The notes beneath the pieces are model-generated. The model ran no database searches. It was given only the letters and a program-made list of their open reading frames with translations, and was not told where the DNA came from. Position numbers and translations under genes: made by a program. DNA of 64,000 bases. It comes from Brevibacterium epidermidis NBRC 14811 (GTDB lineage Bacteria; Actinomycetota; Actinomycetes; Actinomycetales; Brevibacteriaceae). Every line of letters begins with the position of its first letter. Position 1 is the first letter of the stretch. This document shows positions 33,541 through 44,642 of the stretch, piece after piece. The DNA lies in the NCBI RefSeq assembly GCF_001570805.1, contig NZ_BCSJ01000015.1, forward strand, positions 434,001 to 498,000, in the 5' to 3' direction.

Positions 33541-35559
33541 ATGTCAAAGCTGTTCCCGCACCTCTTCGAACCCATCACCCTCGGCTCTACAACGATCCGC
33601 AACCGCATCGTCTCGTCCGGCCACGACACCGTCCTCGACGATCACGGCCACATCGGCGACGACCTCGTCGCCTATCACGAAGCTCGCGCGAAGGGCGGGG
33701 CCGGACTTATCGTCCTCCAAGTCTCCGGCGTCCACGAGACTGCCCGCTACACCAGCCACGTCCTCATGGCCACTGACGAATCCTCCGTCCCCGGATACCA
33801 AGCCGTCGCCGAGGCGGTCCACCGTCATGGCGCCACGATCTTCGCCCAGCTCTTCCACCCCGGCCGCGAAGTCATGGACGGCGAGCGCGGAATGGCACCC
33901 CGCGCCAAAGCCCCGAGCGACGAACCGCAGGAGAGGTTCAAGGTCGTGCCCGAAGCGCTGTCCACCGACGAGATCAAGGACATCATCGCCGGCTATGGAC
34001 GCGCCGCAAAGCGCATCGCCGACTCCGGAATCGACGGCGTCGAGATCGTCGCCAGCCACGGCTACCTGCCCATCCAGTTCTTCAACCCGTCCGTGAACAC
34101 CCGCACCGACGAATACGGCGGCAGCCCGGAGAATCGCCGCCGGTTCCTCGCCGAGGTGGCCCAGACCGTCCGCGAATCCGTGGGCCCCGACGTCGTGGTG
34201 GGTCTGCGGATCTCAGGCGAGGAGAAGACCGAGGACGGTCTCGTCGCCACCGAAATCCTCGACCTCATCGGCCACCTCGATTCCCTCCAGGCCGACGACG
34301 TCGATTGCCTCGACTACTACTCGATCACTGCCGGCGATTCCTCCACATTGCAGGGCGCCGTCCACATCGTGCCGTCGATGCAGATCGACCCGGGCTACGC
34401 CGCGAGCCTGTCCGAGCAGGTCAAGAAGATCACGGACAAGACCGTCATGGTTGCCGGCCGCATCAACCAACCCCACGAAGCCGAAACCGCGATCGCCGAA
34501 GGCCGCACCGACATGGCGATCATGACCCGCGCGATGATCTGCGACCCCGAGATCGCGAACAAATCCTCTGCCGACCGAGTCGATGAGATCCGCGCCTGCA
34601 TCGGCTGCAACCAGGCCTGCATCGGCCACTTCCAACAGGGCGTGCCGATCTCGTGCATCCAATACCCCGAATCAGGTCGGGAACTGACCTTCCTTCCCCG
34701 ACCGACAGTCCGCACCCGCCGCACAGTCCTCGTCATCGGCGGGGGACCGGCCGGACTCAAGGCCGCCGCGGTCGCCGCCGAACAGGGCGATGACGTCGTC
34801 CTGTGCGAGAGGGAGCCCCACCTCGGCGGGGCTGTGCTGCTGGCCCAGGAATTGCCGTACCGGTCCGAATTCGGGGGAGCAGCGACGAACCTCTCCGCCG
34901 AGGCGGCCCGCGCCGGAGTCGATATCCGCACCTCCGCACCGGCCACCCAGAACCTCATCACCGAGGTGGCCGCCGACCATGTCATCATCGCCACGGGAGC
35001 CGAGCAGCGCATGCCCGCCCTCGAGGTCGCCGACGACGCCTTCGTCATCGGCGCCCGCGACTTTCTGCGCGAGGACCCGGTCCTGCCTCCCGGCCGTGTG
35101 CTCGTCACGGATTGGAAGGGCGATTGGATCGGACTCGGGATCGCCCTGCGCTTGGCCGAAGCCGGTCGACACGTGAGTCTGGCGACGGCGGCGAACTTCG
35201 CGGGAGCCGCAATCCAGCAGTACACGCGGACTCTGCTCGTCTCTCAGGCACTGCGTTCCGGTCGGATCGACTTCATCAACGACTCCCGCCTCGTCGGCGT
35301 CGACGCCGATACCGGCTACCTGCAGTCCACACTCTGCGAAGTCGTCCACGAGGTCGACAATGTCGCCGCGACGATCGTGTCGGCGGCACCCAGGTCGGTT
35401 CCGGTCGACCTTGACTTCGGGGCCGCCTCGGTGACGGTGATCGGAGACGCCTTGGCCCCGCGCACGGTCGAGGAGGCCGTGTACGAAGGACTGACCGCAG
35501 CCACCGATCTGGCCACCAGGGAGCAGGTAGTCGCAGACGAACAGGCGGTCACGGCATGA
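33541..35559 (+). CDS. NADH:flavin oxidoreductase, OYE/2,4-dienoyl-CoA reductase type with Fe-S and NAD domains
   Basis: 672 residues. The N-terminal TIM barrel of the Old Yellow Enzyme family binds FMN (FEPITLGSTTIRNRIV, GRINQPHEAETAIAEGRTDMAIMTRAM). A 4Fe-4S cluster motif CIGCNQACIGHFQQGVPISC puts ligands at Cys353, 356, 360 and 372. The C-terminal part binds FAD/NAD (VLVIGGGPAGLKAAAVAAEQ). This is the architecture of 2,4-dienoyl-CoA reductase and trimethylamine or dimethylamine dehydrogenases. The substrate is unknown. AAGGA precedes the ATG. The stop overlaps the following TetR start by 4 bases, so the pair forms one operon. Confidence 0.88.
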   Translation: MSKLFPHLFEPITLGSTTIRNRIVSSGHDTVLDDHGHIGDDLVAYHEARAKGGAGLIVLQVSGVHETARYTSHVLMATDESSVPGYQAVAEAVHRHGATIFAQLFHPGREVMDGERGMAPRAKAPSDEPQERFKVVPEALSTDEIKDIIAGYGRAAKRIADSGIDGVEIVASHGYLPIQFFNPSVNTRTDEYGGSPENRRRFLAEVAQTVRESVGPDVVVGLRISGEEKTEDGLVATEILDLIGHLDSLQADDVDCLDYYSITAGDSSTLQGAVHIVPSMQIDPGYAASLSEQVKKITDKTVMVAGRINQPHEAETAIAEGRTDMAIMTRAMICDPEIANKSSADRVDEIRACIGCNQACIGHFQQGVPISCIQYPESGRELTFLPRPTVRTRRTVLVIGGGPAGLKAAAVAAEQGDDVVLCEREPHLGGAVLLAQELPYRSEFGGAATNLSAEAARAGVDIRTSAPATQNLITEVAADHVIIATGAEQRMPALEVADDAFVIGARDFLREDPVLPPGRVLVTDWKGDWIGLGIALRLAEAGRHVSLATAANFAGAAIQQYTRTLLVSQALRSGRIDFINDSRLVGVDADTGYLQSTLCEVVHEVDNVAATIVSAAPRSVPVDLDFGAASVTVIGDALAPRTVEEAVYEGLTAATDLATREQVVADEQAVTA

Positions 35560-36179
35560 CCCCGCGTCCGGCTCAGCCGCCCGAGCAGGCCGAGGCGAAG
35601 AAGTTCGCGATCATCCAAGCGACCCTCGACGCCATCGTTGCCAGAGGACCCTCCGCCGTCCGGCTCGGAGACGTGGCGAAAGCGGTCGGCATGTCGATCG
35701 GCACCGTGCAGTACTATTTCGAGTCCCGTGACGACCTGCTCGCCCAGGCGTTCTCATTCCAGACCGCGACGGTGCTGCTGCACCTCGAAGAGATGGCGAA
35801 ACAGGGCGATGACCCGCGCGGACGGATGGCTCGCTATCGTCTCCACAATGCGTTCGCCGCCGTGCAAGGGGTGGGAATGCATGAGCAGCGGTCGCGGATC
35901 TGGCTCGAGCTCGTCACCGCCGCGCGTACAGACGAAGGCCTGCAGAACTGCGTCGATGCTGTGTTCGCAGGGTGGCGGAAGCTGTTCAGGACGATCGTCG
36001 ACGACGGACTGGAGAGGCACGAATTCGGACTCTTCGACCTCTCCGCCACCGAGGTGGTCGACACGTTCATCGCCATCATCGACGGCTTCGACCTCGCCAC
36101 CGTCGCCGGCCACGGACCTGATCCGCGCACCATGACGCGGATCCTCATCGAGACCGCGGACCGCCTGCTCGAAGGATAG
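35556..36179 (+). CDS. TetR family transcriptional regulator
   Basis: 207 residues. The helix-turn-helix region IIQATLDAIVARGPSAVRLGDVAKAVGMSIGTVQYYF spans about residues 18-54, followed by ESRDDLLAQAF. The C-terminal TetR_C domain is of BetI type (SRIWLELVTAARTDEGLQ). It is coupled to the flavin oxidoreductase by an ATGA overlap, so it probably controls that gene and perhaps itself. No clear palindrome was noted in front of the operon. It converges with the GNAT-AAA+ gene, leaving 9 bases between stops. Confidence 0.88.
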   Translation: MTPRPAQPPEQAEAKKFAIIQATLDAIVARGPSAVRLGDVAKAVGMSIGTVQYYFESRDDLLAQAFSFQTATVLLHLEEMAKQGDDPRGRMARYRLHNAFAAVQGVGMHEQRSRIWLELVTAARTDEGLQNCVDAVFAGWRKLFRTIVDDGLERHEFGLFDLSATEVVDTFIAIIDGFDLATVAGHGPDPRTMTRILIETADRLLEG

Positions 36180-36188
36180 GAAGTCGGG

Positions 36189-37502
36189 TCACAGCCGCGC
36201 GATCGAGTCGACGTCCTCGCTGAACTCCCGGGCCGTCTCCTCGGACACCGTCGCCCGAGTCGCTCGCAGCGCCTCGAGGTAGTCATCGGTCGAGAGCACT
36301 TCTGTGCGGGATGAGATATCGACCTGCTGTTGGCGCAGCGACGACGCCAGAGCTTCCTGCGATGCACGCCTCGCCGCATATTCGATATCGGCCGGGGTCA
36401 GCCCGTCACTGGCATGGACGAGCACCTCGAGATCGACACCGGCGATCGTGTGTTCGGGAATGTAGCGCGACCAGATCGCCTCCCGGGCGGTCGCATCGGG
36501 CAGTCCGATGGGAATGACGTAGTCGAAGCGCCCGTGCCGCAGGAACGCCGCATCGAGGGCGCGGACGAAATTCGTGGCACAGACGAGCAGCCGGCCCTCC
36601 CGATCCCGGAACTCCGCAACCTGCTTGAGCAGCTCGTTCGTCACCCCCTGCGTCGGCGACGGCGGCTCACCCCCGCGCTTCGACGCGATCTCCTCGACCT
36701 CATCGATGAACACCACGGCATGCTCGAGCTCGTTGATCTGCTCGAACGTCGTGCGCAGACCCGCGGCCACACCGCCGGGCTCACCGGACAGACGCGACGG
36801 GAACACCTCGACGAACGGCCAGTCCAACCGCGATGCCACCGCCTTCGCGAACGTCGTCTTCCCCGTCCCCGGCGGACCGAAGAGCATCACCGCCCGAGGC
36901 GGCACCACGCCGAAATGATCGGCGAGATCCGGTTCGGCCAAAGGCACGACGAGGCGGTCCTCGAGCATGTCCTTCTCCTCCTGCATTCCGCTCACCCCGT
37001 CCCAGAGGTGGCGCGGCAGGATCCGTCCCCCGACCGCTTTGAGCCGGTCGAGCTCACGACGTTGGACGGGCAAGTGCCGCTCCACGTACTTCAGCCCGGA
37101 CCGGGTCTCGAAGCCGTTGGCCACCAGACCATCGCAGGCCGAGGTTCCGGCGGGAATGAGCATCGAGAGCTTCCCCAAGCCCAGCGGCATGAGACGGCGT
37201 TCGAGCGCATCGAGCAGCCCCGCCTCGGCGCGGGTGCCCTGCTCCGGATCGACACGGACCTCGTCGAGGACATGGAAGAACACGAGCACCCCCTGACCAT
37301 GGGCGGCGCGGCCGACGGCGGCACCGACGATCTCCTCATCGCGGACGGCCACGACGGCCTGATTGCGCTGGCAGGCGGCCAACACCTCGGAGAGCGGATA
37401 GAGCGGGGGAGTATCCGCAGATTCTGGGACGGCGGCCTCGAAGAGACGGATGATTCCGTCGAGATCATCATCGTGGAAATCGCGGATGCGGGTGCGGGTC
37501 AT
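36189..37502 (-). CDS. GNAT-AAA+ fusion ATPase
   Basis: 437 residues with two domains. Residues 1-145 look like a GNAT acetyltransferase fold: RIRDFHDDDLDGIIRLFEA, a beta hairpin with VAVRDEEIVGAAVG, a VRVDPEQGTRAEAGLLDAL acetyl-CoA-loop region with degenerate glycines, and the terminal LVANGFETRSGLKYVER. Residues about 175-400 form an AAA+ module close to the FtsH/Cdc48 class: Walker A GPPGTGKTT (209-217), Walker B VVFIDE (263-268), sensor 1 Asn311, arginine-finger candidates Arg322 and Arg325, and a sensor-2 helix (GLTPADIEYAARRA). No protease domain follows. The function is unknown; it may remodel proteins or couple ligand sensing to ATPase action. Confidence 0.75.
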   Translation of the reverse strand: MTRTRIRDFHDDDLDGIIRLFEAAVPESADTPPLYPLSEVLAACQRNQAVVAVRDEEIVGAAVGRAAHGQGVLVFFHVLDEVRVDPEQGTRAEAGLLDALERRLMPLGLGKLSMLIPAGTSACDGLVANGFETRSGLKYVERHLPVQRRELDRLKAVGGRILPRHLWDGVSGMQEEKDMLEDRLVVPLAEPDLADHFGVVPPRAVMLFGPPGTGKTTFAKAVASRLDWPFVEVFPSRLSGEPGGVAAGLRTTFEQINELEHAVVFIDEVEEIASKRGGEPPSPTQGVTNELLKQVAEFRDREGRLLVCATNFVRALDAAFLRHGRFDYVIPIGLPDATAREAIWSRYIPEHTIAGVDLEVLVHASDGLTPADIEYAARRASQEALASSLRQQQVDISSRTEVLSTDDYLEALRATRATVSEETAREFSEDVDSIARL

Positions 37503-37697
37503 CGAAAACTCCTTTGTTTCGGTGGCGGGCAGGGTCCAAGCGTAGACGATCTCCGCCCACCGGGCGTGATCTGCCTCTCACCATGCGCGCTCTGCGGCGT
37601 GCCCACGGACGGCGCGGCCGCCTCGGCGAAGGACTGGCGAGGCGAACGACACCCGCAACGCGGGTGGACCACTGCACTCATGAGAGGACGTGGGCGC

Positions 37698-37703
37698 TAT
37701 CCT
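37698..37703 (+). promoter_or_regulatory. -10 element of a leaderless promoter for dapA
   Basis: TATCCT, then 6 bases (GGTTCT), then the dapA ATG at 37710. There is no Shine-Dalgarno sequence. Confidence 0.6.
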
Positions 37704-37709
37704 GGTTCT

Positions 37710-38633
37710 ATGGCGATTCTCGGTGACCAGGCAGCAGCGACTGCCATTGACGCTTTCGGTTCCGTCGGCACTGCAATGGTGACCCCATTCAAACGCGACG
37801 GCAGCATCGACTATGCGTCCGTGGAGAAGGTGGCGAACCACCTCGTCGAGCTCGGCAACGACATGCTCGTCGTCTCCGGCACCACCGGCGAATCTCCGAC
37901 GACGACCGACGATGAGAAGGTCGAACTCATCCGCGTCGTCCGCGGCGTCATCGGCAAGCGGGCGAAGATCGTCGCCGGCACCGGCAACAACGTCACCGCG
38001 CACACCATCGACCTCTCCCGCCGCTCGGCCGATGCCGGAGCCGACGGGATCCTGCTCGTCACCCCGTACTACTCGAAGCCGACCCAGCCGGCGATCGAAG
38101 CCCACATGCGCGCGGCCGCCGACTCCACCGACCTGCCGGTCATGCTCTATGACATCCCCGGCCGCGCCGGTGCCCCGATCATCACGGACACCCTCCTGCG
38201 GCTCTCCGACCATCCGAACATCCTCGCGGTCAAGGACGCCAAGGGCGACCTCTTCGCCTCCTCGTTCGTGATGAACAACTCCTCGCTCGTGTACTACTCC
38301 GGCGAAGACGCGCTCAACCTGCCGCTGCTGTCCCTCGGCGCCCTCGGGCTCGTGTCCGTGGCCGGGCACGTCTGCTCCGATCGATTCGCAGCGATGGTCG
38401 CCGCAGTGGCGAACAACGACCTCAACACCGCACGCACCCTTTCCCGCGACACCGCGGACGTAGTGGATGCGCTCATGAACCACATGCCGGGAGTGATCTC
38501 GGCGAAGGCCGCTTTGCAGGCCCAAGGAATACTCGACAACCGCGACGTGCGTATGCCGCTGCTCCCAGCTGATGAGGACCAGATGGCGTTCGTCGCCGCC
38601 CAATTGACCAGGAGTGGTTACCTCAGTGAATAA
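37710..38633 (+). CDS. dapA: 4-hydroxy-tetrahydrodipicolinate synthase
   Basis: 307 residues. It condenses pyruvate and aspartate semialdehyde through a Schiff base, the first committed step of lysine and diaminopimelate synthesis. Family motifs: GTAMVTPFKRDGSIDY, the substrate loop SGTTGESPTTTDDE, the catalytic tyrosine region MLYDIPGRAG, and the Schiff-base lysine in AVKDAKGD. The ATG at 37710 is preceded by TATCCT at a spacing of 6, so the mRNA is probably leaderless; the open frame extends upstream but without family similarity. It is followed by rnj with an overlap, a linkage common in actinobacteria. Confidence 0.95.
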   Translation: MAILGDQAAATAIDAFGSVGTAMVTPFKRDGSIDYASVEKVANHLVELGNDMLVVSGTTGESPTTTDDEKVELIRVVRGVIGKRAKIVAGTGNNVTAHTIDLSRRSADAGADGILLVTPYYSKPTQPAIEAHMRAAADSTDLPVMLYDIPGRAGAPIITDTLLRLSDHPNILAVKDAKGDLFASSFVMNNSSLVYYSGEDALNLPLLSLGALGLVSVAGHVCSDRFAAMVAAVANNDLNTARTLSRDTADVVDALMNHMPGVISAKAALQAQGILDNRDVRMPLLPADEDQMAFVAAQLTRSGYLSE

Positions 38634-40314
38634 TGCATTGACCCAAGAACTGTCCCTCCCGCCGAGGATGGACAAAGAAGCCGTCCGCATCGTCGCACTC
38701 GGCGGACTCGGCGAAGTCGGCCGCAACATGACCGTCTTCGAATACCACGGCAAACTCCTCATCGTCGACTGCGGTGTGCTCTTCCCGGAAGAGGACCAGC
38801 CCGGCGTCGACCTCATCCTCCCCGATTTCTCCTACCTCGACGACCGCCTCGATGACATCGTCGGCCTCGTCCTGACCCACGGCCACGAAGACCACATCGG
38901 CGCCGTTCCCTACCTGCTGCGCCGCAAGGGCGACATCCCGATCCTCGGTTCGCAGCTGACGATCGCGCTCATCGAAGCCAAGCTCAAAGAGCACCGCATC
39001 AAGCCCATCACCCGCGTGGTGAAGGAAGACGACGTCGACCAGCTCGGTCCCTTCGACCTCGAGTTCGTCGCCGTCAACCACTCGATCCCCGACGCCCTGG
39101 CCGTGTTCATCCGCACCGGCGCCGGAAACATCCTGCACACCGGTGACTTCAAGATGGACCAGCTGCCGCTCGACGGCCGCATCACCGACCTGCGCGCCTT
39201 CGCCCGCCTCGGCGAAGAAGGTGTCGACCTGTTCATGACGGACTCGACGAACGCCGAGGTCCCCGGCTTCACCGCGCTGGAGAAGGACATCGGGCCCGTG
39301 CTCGAGAACCTCTTCGGCACCGCCGAGCGCCGCATCATCGTCGCTTCCTTCTCCTCCCACGTCCACCGCGTGCAGCAGGTGCTCAACGCCGCGACGGCCC
39401 ACGGCCGCAAGGTCGCCCTCGTCGGCCGCTCCATGGTGCGCAATATGAAGATCGCCGAAGACCTCGGCTACCTCAACGTGCCGGCCGGAACGCTCATCGA
39501 CATCAAGAAGGTCGACGACTACCCCGAGGACCAGATCGTCCTCATGTGCACCGGCTCGCAGGGTGAGCCGATGGCCGCCCTGTCCCGGATGGCCAACCGC
39601 AACCACCGCGTCGACGTCGGCGACGGCGACACCGTCATCCTCGCCTCCTCGCTCATCCCCGGTAACGAGAACTCCGTGTTCAAGGTCATCAACGGCCTGA
39701 TGAAGCTCGGCGCTCGTGTCATCTCGAAGGCCGACGCGAAGATCCACGTGTCCGGCCACGCCTCCGGCGGCGAGCTGCTCTACTGCTACAACATCGTCAA
39801 ACCCCGCGGCGTCATGCCCGTCCACGGCGAATGGCGTCACCTGCTGGCCAACGCCCGCCACGCCGAGGCGACCGGAGTCGACCCGAACAACATCGTCCTG
39901 GCCGATGACGGCTGGGTCGTCGACCTCAAGGACGGTCACGCCGAGGTCGTCGGCGCCGTCGACTGCAACTACGTATTCGTCGACGGTTCGTCGGTCGGTG
40001 AGATCACCGAGGCGGACCTCAAAGATCGTCTCGTCCTGTCCGGTGAGGGCTTCGTGACGATCTTCATGGCCGTGAACTCGCAGACGAAGTCGCTCATCGC
40101 CGGACCCGAGATCCACGCCCGCGGTGTAGCCGAGTCCGATGACGTCTTCGACTCAATCGTTCCGAAGGTGCAGAAGGCCGTCGAGGATGCGCTGCGCGAC
40201 GGCACCACCGATCAGTTCCAGCTCCAGCAGGTGGTGCGCCGCACCATCGGCCGCTGGGTGTCCTCGAAGCTGCGCCGCAAGCCGATGATCGTCCCCATGG
40301 TCGTCATCGTCTGA
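38626..40314 (+). CDS. rnj: Ribonuclease J
   Basis: 562 residues. It is a metallo-beta-lactamase/beta-CASP ribonuclease with endo- and 5'-3' exonuclease activity in rRNA and mRNA processing. The zinc motif HGHEDHIGAVPYLL is near residue 85, with the later metal-ligand segment TGDFKMDQ and the beta-CASP motifs FMTDSTNAE, ASFSSHVHRVQQ, CTGSQGEPMAAL and VHGEWRH. GTG 38626 lies inside the dapA 3' end (8-base overlap), with AGGAG at 38610-38614. A terminator hairpin follows the stop. Confidence 0.95.
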   Translation: MNNALTQELSLPPRMDKEAVRIVALGGLGEVGRNMTVFEYHGKLLIVDCGVLFPEEDQPGVDLILPDFSYLDDRLDDIVGLVLTHGHEDHIGAVPYLLRRKGDIPILGSQLTIALIEAKLKEHRIKPITRVVKEDDVDQLGPFDLEFVAVNHSIPDALAVFIRTGAGNILHTGDFKMDQLPLDGRITDLRAFARLGEEGVDLFMTDSTNAEVPGFTALEKDIGPVLENLFGTAERRIIVASFSSHVHRVQQVLNAATAHGRKVALVGRSMVRNMKIAEDLGYLNVPAGTLIDIKKVDDYPEDQIVLMCTGSQGEPMAALSRMANRNHRVDVGDGDTVILASSLIPGNENSVFKVINGLMKLGARVISKADAKIHVSGHASGGELLYCYNIVKPRGVMPVHGEWRHLLANARHAEATGVDPNNIVLADDGWVVDLKDGHAEVVGAVDCNYVFVDGSSVGEITEADLKDRLVLSGEGFVTIFMAVNSQTKSLIAGPEIHARGVAESDDVFDSIVPKVQKAVEDALRDGTTDQFQLQQVVRRTIGRWVSSKLRRKPMIVPMVVIV

Positions 40315-40367
40315 GACTCCGTCTGCGGTCGGCTCGACTGTCGGTCTGCTGCACAGACGAAACCGCG

Positions 40368-40407
40368 AACGCCCGCAGATGCCTCCTCGTGAGGCTCTGC
40401 GGGCGTT
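40368..40407 (+). terminator. rnj terminator
   Basis: AACGCCCGCAGA and TCTGCGGGCGTT form a perfect 12-bp stem around a second short stem (GCCTC/GAGGC), followed by GTCGTGTTCT. It lies 54 bases after the rnj stop. The arms' A and T ends allow function in both directions. The remaining bases to 40591 hold nothing I recognise. Confidence 0.8.
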
Positions 40408-40591
40408 GTCGTGTTCTGGGCGAATCGCCTTTTGATCGGCACATCGCGTTTGAACCCGATGAATGGATCAAAAGGCGATGACTCCGGCGGCAGTCCGCTC
40501 CGGGCGGTGTCGCCTGGGGCAGATCCGCCTCGAAATCCCGATGGAAATCGCGGAGGATCCACCCGCAGGAAGCAACTGCTGAGCGCAGCGC

Positions 40592-42532
40592 TCAGGTGCG
40601 GGCGGTGGGCTCCTGCCCGTCGTCGGGGTCCGCGCTGCGTATGTTGTCGGCGGCTGCGTCGCCTGCCGCGTCGCCCGCGCCAGCTCCTGCCTCAAGGCCC
40701 GGCAGCGGCTTGCCCGGGGAGCGGCGGATCATCACCACGACGACGGCGATGCCGACGACGAGCGCGGTGAGGACGACGGTGCCCGCATTGAAGCCCAGAC
40801 CGTTGAGGCCGACGAACGCCAGAGCACCCGCGGCCAGCGAATAGACGAGCATCGGGATCGAGGTCCGCCGGATGAGCTCGCCTTCCCGACCGATGAGTCC
40901 CACTGTCGCCGAGGCGGCCACGACGTTGTGGACGGCCACCATATTTCCAGCGGCCCCACCGACCGCCTGAGCCGCGACCACCGTTTCGGGACTGGCCGCG
41001 CCGATCGCGGTGCCGGTGGAGAACTGGAACTGCGAGAACATAACGTTCGAGACCGTGTTCGATCCCGCGACGAACGCACCCAGAGCGCCGACGAAGGGGG
41101 CGAACAGCGGCCAGGCGTCGCCCACGGAGCTGGCGGCCGCCTCGGCGAGGGTGACCGGCATCGAATCGAGACCCGCACCGTTGTAGTCGGCACCGGAGTT
41201 GATGAACACGCGCACCAGCGGCAGGGAGCACAGCAGGGCAACGGCGGCGCCGGCGATCTGCGAACCGGCGATCTGCCAGGAGCCCGCGATCTGCTTCTTC
41301 GTCATCCGGTGGATGAAGTACGTCAGCCCGCAGGCGAGGACGAAGATCGCGCCCGGCGACCACAGCAGATCCATGTTCTGACTGATCGGAGTGCCGAAGA
41401 TGTTGTTGATCTGGATGACGGCCGGACCGTTGAGGAACTCTTTGATCGCGGGCACATTGCGCGTGATGAGCAGCAGCGCGACGACGATGAGGTAGGGCGA
41501 CCATGCGCGGGCCAGTGACATCTTCTTGGTCAGCTGCGCCTTCTCCTTGTTCGGGTCGACCGTGCCCATCCAGAACGCCGGCCACGTCTCACGTGGTGCG
41601 AAGTCCCAGGTCTTCTTCGGCATGAGGAAGCCCATCCGCGAGGTTGTCACGACGATGGCCAGCCCGATGAGCCCGCCGAGCAGCGACGGGAACTCGGGCC
41701 CGAGCAGATTGGCCACGACGAGGTAGGGGACGACCATCGCCACGGCCGCATAGATCGCGAACGGGGCGATCGCCAGGCCGTCGGCGAAGCGCCGATTGGC
41801 ACCGAAGAACCCGGTCATCAGGCACGACAGGAGCAGCGGGATAAGGATGCCGCAGCAGGCGTGGATGAGCGCGACCTGGGTGGCGGTGTGAGCGACGAAC
41901 TCGGCCTGGCCGAGGCCGAGCTGACCGGCGCGTTCGGCGACATCGGCCGACATCGTCCCGTCCTCCTGCGCCAGCCCGGAGCCGATGCCCACCACCATCG
42001 GAGTGCCCACGGCGCCGAAGCTCACCGGTGTCGACTGGATGATGAGACCGGCGAGGACCGCGGCGATCGCAGGGAAGCCGAGGGCCAACATGAGCGGGGC
42101 GACGACGGCGGCGGGAGTGCCGAAGCCGGCGGCACCCTCGATGAAGGAACCGAAGAGCCACGCGACGATGATGACCTGCACGCGCCGGTCCGGAGAGATC
42201 GCGATGAAGCCGGAGCGGATCGTCTCGATCGCCCCCGACCGCGTGATCGTGGCCAGCAGCAGTAGTGCACCGAAGACGATCCAGAGCAGGCCGATCGCAA
42301 CGAGGAGGCCCTGGACGACCGAGGCACCGATCGTCACCCACTCGATCTTCCAGGCGAAGTTCGCCACGAGCGCGGCGGCTATCAGTCCGACAGGCATGGC
42401 ATATTTGGCCGGCCAGCGGAACCCGATGAGAAGGATTCCGGCCAAGAGGATGGGGGAGAGGGCCAAGAGTGCTGCAACAGCGAGGTTGTCCACCGTGAGT
42501 CCGATCCGCGGCGTCGTTGCCGCAAGTGTCAA
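40592..42532 (-). CDS. lldP: L-lactate permease (LldP/LctP family)
   Basis: 646 residues with 12-14 hydrophobic helices. Typical LctP segments are [33 protein letters not shown] [18 protein letters not shown], and the late [30 protein letters not shown]. It imports lactate (or glycolate) with protons. The C-terminal tail (last 40 residues) is polar and acidic. The TTG start at 42532 lacks a strong ribosome binding site; GTG 42493 is an alternative. It diverges from malate synthase, so lactate/glycolate uptake and C2 metabolism share one intergenic region. Confidence 0.9.
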   Translation of the reverse strand: MTLAATTPRIGLTVDNLAVAALLALSPILLAGILLIGFRWPAKYAMPVGLIAAALVANFAWKIEWVTIGASVVQGLLVAIGLLWIVFGALLLLATITRSGAIETIRSGFIAISPDRRVQVIIVAWLFGSFIEGAAGFGTPAAVVAPLMLALGFPAIAAVLAGLIIQSTPVSFGAVGTPMVVGIGSGLAQEDGTMSADVAERAGQLGLGQAEFVAHTATQVALIHACCGILIPLLLSCLMTGFFGANRRFADGLAIAPFAIYAAVAMVVPYLVVANLLGPEFPSLLGGLIGLAIVVTTSRMGFLMPKKTWDFAPRETWPAFWMGTVDPNKEKAQLTKKMSLARAWSPYLIVVALLLITRNVPAIKEFLNGPAVIQINNIFGTPISQNMDLLWSPGAIFVLACGLTYFIHRMTKKQIAGSWQIAGSQIAGAAVALLCSLPLVRVFINSGADYNGAGLDSMPVTLAEAAASSVGDAWPLFAPFVGALGAFVAGSNTVSNVMFSQFQFSTGTAIGAASPETVVAAQAVGGAAGNMVAVHNVVAASATVGLIGREGELIRRTSIPMLVYSLAAGALAFVGLNGLGFNAGTVVLTALVVGIAVVVVMIRRSPGKPLPGLEAGAGAGDAAGDAAADNIRSADPDDGQEPTART

Positions 42533-42853
42533 GGACCTGACCTGGAGCGACGATCTTCCTCAACCGACCGGGAATCAGGGGTGGTCGGTGACGATGGGGC
42601 TGCCTCGGCGAGTCCATGAGAAATGTTCCCCTTATCCTCTCCAGGCCCACGGGCGGAGTCAATGAACACACCGTCTCGAATGCAGGATAGGGTTTGACGA
42701 GACGTGCATCACCTCATATTCTTTCGTTGTGTGAACAAACATTTTCACGATGTGAAAATGTCGCAGTCAAAACCCCGTTGACCAGCGAACATATCGCATC
42801 ACCAGATGTGGATAAGGATGCAGCACCGATGTGCTGACTAAGGAGAACCATCG
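42533..42853. promoter_or_regulatory. lldP/aceB divergent intergenic region with a 21-bp palindrome
   Basis: No gene is visible in these 321 bases. A perfect palindrome at 42740-42760 (CATTTTCAC, GAT, GTGAAAATG) sits 93 bases before the aceB start, and a related GTGAA at 42731-42735 pairs with the same TTCAC. Size and symmetry suit an IclR- or GntR-type regulator of acetate/glyoxylate genes, but I cannot name it. AAGGAGAA at 42840-42847 is the aceB ribosome binding site. Confidence 0.55.
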
Positions 42854-44458
<1,605 letters not shown>

Positions 44459-44536
44459 TCGGTCCGTCGTGATCGTTTCCGGCCGCACCGCACGCCCCGA
44501 CCCGGGCACGCGCGTTCGCAGCCGGTGACCACGCCG

Positions 44537-44581
44537 AACGCCCCCGAAATCTGTGCCGTGAGCACCGATTTCGGGGGCGTT
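44537..44581 (+). terminator. aceB terminator
   Basis: AACGCCCCCGAAATC and GATTTCGGGGGCGTT form a perfect 15-bp stem with a 15-base loop, followed by CTTCGCT. It lies 78 bases after the aceB stop. Confidence 0.85.
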
Positions 44582-44642
44582 CTTCGCTAAGCTCGACATA
44601 CACACGCACGCAGCGCAGCGCCCGAGACAGCAGGAACGGAAG

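Noticed and set aside
36330-37709. Long plus-strand open frame running into dapA
   Set aside because: It is the antisense of the GNAT-AAA+ gene, has an Arg/Glu/His-rich shadow composition, and joins dapA only because no stop intervenes. Only the part from 37710 is homologous to DapA.
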